Of a stretch of 64,000 nucleotides of DNA, positions 60,601-64,000 are shown piece after piece; within the stretch, counting starts at the first letter, position 1, and every line of letters starts with the position of its first letter. Source of the DNA: Beijerinckiaceae bacterium (GTDB taxonomy: Bacteria > Pseudomonadota > Alphaproteobacteria > Rhizobiales > Beijerinckiaceae); the NCBI GenBank assembly GCA_030684835.1, contig JAUXWZ010000055.1:34140-98139 (forward strand), written 5' to 3'. Made by a program: the position numbers and the translations under genes. The notes under the pieces are model-generated. The model saw only the letters and a program-made list of their open reading frames with translations, did not search any database and was not told the DNA's origin.

Positions 60601-61335
60601 ATGACTTACGTCGAAACGCGCGACGGGACGAAGCTCTTCGTCAAGGATTGGGGGCAGGGGCTCCCTGTAATTCTTCTGCATGGTTGGCCGTTGTCCGCCG
60701 ACATGTGGGACGCGCAGGCGATGGGGCTCGCGGAGTCTGGCTACCGCGCCATTGCCTACGACAGGCGTGGGTTTGGCCGCTCGTCGCAGCCGTGGGCGGG
60801 ATATAATTACGACGCGCTCGCCGACGATCTTGCGGATGTCATATCCGCGACAGGCGCTGAAGATGCAACGCTCGTTGGTTTCTCGATGGGCGGCGGCGAA
60901 GTCGCGCGCTACATGAGCCGCCATGGCGGAGCGGGCGTGAGAAGCGCCGTTCTCGTCTCATCAGTCGTGCCATACATGCTGCAGACATCCGACAATCCAA
61001 ATGGCGTCCCGCAGTCGATGTTCGACGATATTGGCGAGGGGATTGAAGCGGATCGCACCATGACGGCGATGATGGCGGGTTTGCACCCGACGCTGGCCTG
61101 TGCGGATGCGTTTGCGCACACTGATTTCCGCCCGGATATGGCCAGTTTTCGCGTGCCGACGCTCATTATTCACGGCACAGCTGACAAGACGGCGCCAATT
61201 GATGCTTCCGGGCGAGCGGCGGCGAAGGGGATATCGGGGTCGAGGCTCATTGAATACGAAGGAGCTCCGCACGGCCTCAATGTCACACACAGAGAGCGTT
61301 TGACGCGCGATCTCGTTGAATTCGTTGCCCGTTAA
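60601..61335 (+). CDS. Alpha/beta hydrolase (non-heme chloroperoxidase/esterase type)
   Basis: A 244-residue protein of the bacterial perhydrolase/esterase group. It has FVKDWGQGLPVILLHGWPLS (oxyanion-hole HGWP), nucleophile elbow VGFSMGGGEVARYMSRHG (Ser), Asp in IIHGTADKTAPIDAS and His in YEGAPHGLNVTH. It is about 25-30 residues shorter than typical members because part of the cap between EADRTMTAMM and AGLHPTLACADAF is missing. The catalytic triad is intact. GGAG precedes the ATG. Substrate unknown. Confidence 0.9.
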   Translation: MTYVETRDGTKLFVKDWGQGLPVILLHGWPLSADMWDAQAMGLAESGYRAIAYDRRGFGRSSQPWAGYNYDALADDLADVISATGAEDATLVGFSMGGGEVARYMSRHGGAGVRSAVLVSSVVPYMLQTSDNPNGVPQSMFDDIGEGIEADRTMTAMMAGLHPTLACADAFAHTDFRPDMASFRVPTLIIHGTADKTAPIDASGRAAAKGISGSRLIEYEGAPHGLNVTHRERLTRDLVEFVAR

Positions 61336-61489
61336 GGTTTTCCGAACAACGGTCGCTGCCCCAAAGCAAACTGACGCAGCCGCATCTGCTGGCCGCATGC
61401 TTCCCCCCGGGCGCTTTTTCCGGTACGCACGCGCGTCCTGAAGCGGCCGGCATAACCGGACGCCTGTTCACATTTTGTCCGGAACGCAC

Positions 61490-63295
61490 ATGCATCGTTA
61501 TCGCACGCACACCTGCGGCCAGCTCCGCGAGTCCGACGACGGACAGACCGCGCGCCTTTCCGGCTGGTGCCACCGCATCCGCGACCACGGAGGCGTGCTG
61601 TTCATCGACCTGCGCGACCATTATGGCATCACGCAATGCGTAGCGGACCCGGATTCGCCGGCGTTCAAGATGGTCGAAACATTTCGCTCCGAATGGGTAG
61701 TGCGGCTCGACGGCAAAGTGCGCCGCCGCCCGGCGGGCACAGACAATGCCGATATGCCGACAGGCGTGATCGAGCTTTACATCACGGACGCCGAAGTGCT
61801 GGGGCAGTCGGCCGAGCTGCCGCTGCCAGTGTTTGGCGATCAGGATTATCCGGAAGAAACGCGCCTGCGTTATCGCTTCCTCGATCTGCGGCGCGAGCGC
61901 CTGCACAAGAACATCATGCTGCGCGGCAAGGTCATCGACTCGCTGCGCGGGCGCATGAAGGGGCAGGGATTCAACGAATTCGCCACGCCCATTTTGACGG
62001 CTTCATCGCCGGAAGGCGCGCGCGACTTCCTGGTGCCTTCGCGTATTCATCCAGGCAAGTTTTACGCGCTACCGCAGGCGCCGCAGCAGTACAAGCAGCT
62101 TCTGATGATGGCGGGGTTTGACCGCTATTTCCAGATTGCGCCGTGCTTTCGCGATGAAGATCCGCGCGCTGATCGCCTGCCGGGCGAATTCTATCAGCTC
62201 GATGTCGAGATGAGCTTTATCACGCAGGAAGATGTGTTTGCGGCGATTGAGCCCGTGATGTCCGGCGTGTTTCAGGAGTTCGCGAACGGCAAGACCGTGA
62301 CGCCGAGCCCGTGGCCGCGCATCGCCTATGCGGATTCCATGCAGAAGTACGGCACCGACAAGCCGGACCTGCGCATCCGCAACCCCTATACGAGCGCACC
62401 GCTGGAAATCGGCGATGTGTCGGAGCATTTCCGGGGCTCGAACTTCAAGGTGTTCGCGCGTCTGCTCGAGGCCGAAAAGAATCGCGTGTGGGCGATCCCC
62501 GCGCCAGCTGGCGGGCAGCGCACGTTCTGCGATCGCATGAATTCGTGGGCGCAGAGCGAAGGCCAGCCGGGGCTGGGCTATATTTTCTGGCGTGAGACTG
62601 AGGGCAAGACAGAAGGTGCGGGTCCTGTCGCCAACAACATCGGGCCGGAGCGCGCTGAAGCCATCCGCGCGCAGCTTGGCCTGAAGGCGGGCGACGCGGC
62701 GTTCTTCGCAGCTGGCGATCCGGCGAAGTTCGCGAAGTTTGCAGGGGACGCGCGCATACGGGTTGGTCGCGAGCTTAACCTCGTCAACGAGAACGCATAT
62801 GAGTTCGCGTGGATCATCGACTTCCCGATGTACGAGTGGAATGAGGACGAGAAGAAGGTCGACTTCTCGCACAACCCGTTCTCGATGCCGCAGGGTGGTC
62901 TTGAAGCGCTCGTCTCGCAGGATCCGCTCACCATCAAGGCCTTCCAGTATGACGTGGCTTGCAACGGCTATGAGCTTGCGTCCGGCGGCATCCGCAACCA
63001 TCGTCCCGACGCAATGGTGAAGGCGTTCGAGATCGCGGGTTATGGCGAGAACGACGTGGTTGAGCGCTTCGGCGCGCTTTATCGCGCGTTCCAGTATGGC
63101 GCGCCGCCGCACGGTGGCATGGCGGCGGGCGTGGACCGCATCATCATGCTGCTGGCTGGCGAACAGAACCTGCGCGAAGTGGCGCTGTTCCCGATGAACC
63201 AGCGCGCGGAAGATTTGCTCATGGGCGCGCCCTCGGACGCCTCCACGAAGCAGTTGCGCGAGCTGCACATGCGGCTCAACTTACCGGAAGCGTAG
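61490..63295 (+). CDS. aspS: Aspartyl-tRNA synthetase
   Basis: A 601-residue class II aminoacyl-tRNA synthetase of the bacterial type. The N-terminal OB-fold anticodon domain opens [35 protein letters not shown]. Motif 2 is [31 protein letters not shown], the bacterial GAD insertion occupies about 290-420, and motif 3 is [17 protein letters not shown]. The ATG at 61490 fits the family start; a TTG at 61475 is unnecessary. GGAA precedes it. It ends 3 bases before the convergent ELM1-family gene. Confidence 0.97.
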   Translation: MHRYRTHTCGQLRESDDGQTARLSGWCHRIRDHGGVLFIDLRDHYGITQCVADPDSPAFKMVETFRSEWVVRLDGKVRRRPAGTDNADMPTGVIELYITDAEVLGQSAELPLPVFGDQDYPEETRLRYRFLDLRRERLHKNIMLRGKVIDSLRGRMKGQGFNEFATPILTASSPEGARDFLVPSRIHPGKFYALPQAPQQYKQLLMMAGFDRYFQIAPCFRDEDPRADRLPGEFYQLDVEMSFITQEDVFAAIEPVMSGVFQEFANGKTVTPSPWPRIAYADSMQKYGTDKPDLRIRNPYTSAPLEIGDVSEHFRGSNFKVFARLLEAEKNRVWAIPAPAGGQRTFCDRMNSWAQSEGQPGLGYIFWRETEGKTEGAGPVANNIGPERAEAIRAQLGLKAGDAAFFAAGDPAKFAKFAGDARIRVGRELNLVNENAYEFAWIIDFPMYEWNEDEKKVDFSHNPFSMPQGGLEALVSQDPLTIKAFQYDVACNGYELASGGIRNHRPDAMVKAFEIAGYGENDVVERFGALYRAFQYGAPPHGGMAAGVDRIIMLLAGEQNLREVALFPMNQRAEDLLMGAPSDASTKQLRELHMRLNLPEA

Positions 63296-63298
63296 TCA

Positions 63299-64000
63299 TC
63301 AAAGTCTGGTGCGCGAGAAAATCGTCTTGGCCAGAAGGTCGAGATGATTTTCGCGCATCGGAGTGAGGGACATGAGGGCCAGGGCGAGCGACTGCGGGGT
63401 CGCATCGGCGAGCGGCAGGATGCGTAGATAATTGTCCCTCACCAGCGTTTCGACGGCCTCGTCATCCGCGTGCGGCTTTGTGTGCGCCGGCTGAAGCGCA
63501 ATCGCGGGGCGCTGCGCCGCAACGGCTTCCGTAATCATGGACATGCTGTCTGAGGTGACCAACATGGCGTCACATTCATAGACTGGGCCCGCCGAGCCCG
63601 GCCCGGCTTTGCGAAAGTCGATGAAGCGCACATTGGCGCGGGCGCCAAGCGGCTCAAGCGCGTCATAGGCCTCACTTGGCGTGCGCGGCGATGTGGCCAG
63701 CCGCAACGATACGCCCGGTTGATCGGCGCACTCGCCCAGCAGGTCCGCAAGCCGTTTCCAGTCCAGAGCATCGAATGCGGCGTTGGCGGTTGGCCCGCCA
63801 ATCAGCACGCCGATGCTTCGCTCGTCTTCGCTGGGAAAGCCCGACCAAGGGCGCGCCGCCGGCAACGCGTCGGGATCAATGGCTGCGGGCTTGATGAGGC
63901 AGGCGTGGTTGGGCAGATCGCGCGCTCGCGCATAGGGCAGGAGCGTCAGGCTCACGTCAGCGGGGTCGAGCCCGCGCAGCGAGCCCGCGATGACGTTGGG
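63299..64000 (-). CDS. ELM1/GtrOC1-family protein, C-terminal part
   Basis: The frame is open from the right edge of the window to 63299, so the N-terminus is outside (233 codons seen; a GTG at 63955 is internal). The visible part shows GVLIGGPTANAAFDALDWKRLADLL, then RLATSPRTPSEAYDALEPL, and MLVTSDSMSMITEAVAAQRPAIALQP, the glycosyltransferase-like C-terminal domain of the ELM1 family. The family is named after a plant mitochondrial fission factor and is widespread in alphaproteobacteria next to envelope genes; the bacterial function is unknown. Confidence 0.78.
   Translation of the reverse strand, partial: PNVIAGSLRGLDPADVSLTLLPYARARDLPNHACLIKPAAIDPDALPAARPWSGFPSEDERSIGVLIGGPTANAAFDALDWKRLADLLGECADQPGVSLRLATSPRTPSEAYDALEPLGARANVRFIDFRKAGPGSAGPVYECDAMLVTSDSMSMITEAVAAQRPAIALQPAHTKPHADDEAVETLVRDNYLRILPLADATPQSLALALMSLTPMRENHLDLLAKTIFSRTRL

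Noticed and set aside
1..64000. tRNA, rRNA, riboswitch or transposon sequences
   Set aside because: I looked for tRNA-like arms, rRNA stretches, transposase-like frames and terminal inverted repeats and saw none that I could support. A dedicated RNA search (covariance models) would be decisive.

Overview
The window is chromosomal DNA from a high-GC alphaproteobacterium, most probably of the order Hyphomicrobiales (Rhizobiales). The evidence is gene order and family choice: lptF-lptG-lptD-surA transcribed away from pepA-holC; CDP-alcohol phosphatidyltransferase, an AI-2E/PerM permease, hdaA, ppk and ppx in one chain; a short OxyR-linked rubrerythrin; DUF1194, DUF533, DUF3501 and DUF3618 proteins; and EcfG-type promoter motifs. 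I found no tRNA, rRNA, CRISPR array, insertion sequence, integrase or prophage. Most of the window is housekeeping or core metabolism, packed tightly with many ATGA, GTGA or TAATG stop-start overlaps.

Layout. 1-5054 (minus): lipopolysaccharide export (lptF, lptG, lptD) and the start of a SurA-like chaperone. 5385-9174 (plus): leucyl aminopeptidase, a small secreted protein, DNA polymerase III chi and an MFS transporter. 9192-12950 (minus): a thioredoxin, CcdA, a molybdopterin oxidoreductase and a DUF305 membrane protein. 13065-17254: ndk, then oxyR, rubrerythrin, a two-cluster Fe-S protein and DUF3501, with a near-perfect OxyR box in front of rubrerythrin. 17293-24001: an EamA transporter, an ABC-F ATPase, a GST-like protein, purM-purN and a Bug-type solute receptor. 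24002-30255: the phospholipid/PerM/HdaA/polyphosphate chain. 30425-32554: DUF533 and RNase D. 32697-39000: an FMN 2-hydroxyacid oxidase next to a ThDP enzyme, a DUF1194 protein, a P450 and a divergent AraC regulator.

39132-44542 holds stress-type envelope proteins (BON, PRC-barrel) mixed with a TauD-like dioxygenase and a luciferase-like flavoprotein. 44660-55188 is a two-armed glycogen/maltodextrin locus: glgA-(glgB-like)-malQ on the minus strand, glgP-glgX on the plus strand. The glgB-like product appears to be a pseudoenzyme, because the catalytic Asp, its paired Arg, the region I His and the region IV His-Asp are replaced or missing. 55262-60522 is a run of membrane and disordered stress proteins (YihY, holin-like, DUF3618, GlsB/YeaQ), a glycine-zipper lipoprotein and an unknown 98-residue protein. 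60601-64000 carries an alpha/beta hydrolase, aspS and the 3' part of an ELM1-family gene.

Two regulatory themes can be read from the DNA. One is OxyR control of the rubrerythrin module. The other is a set of four GGAAC-like/N16/CGTT-like motifs, all with the same 16-nt spacer, in front of the BON, PRC-barrel, YihY and 98-residue genes; this matches the general stress response sigma factor (EcfG/RpoE2) of alphaproteobacteria. The strongest unusual observation is the degenerate branching enzyme kept intact inside the glycogen operon.
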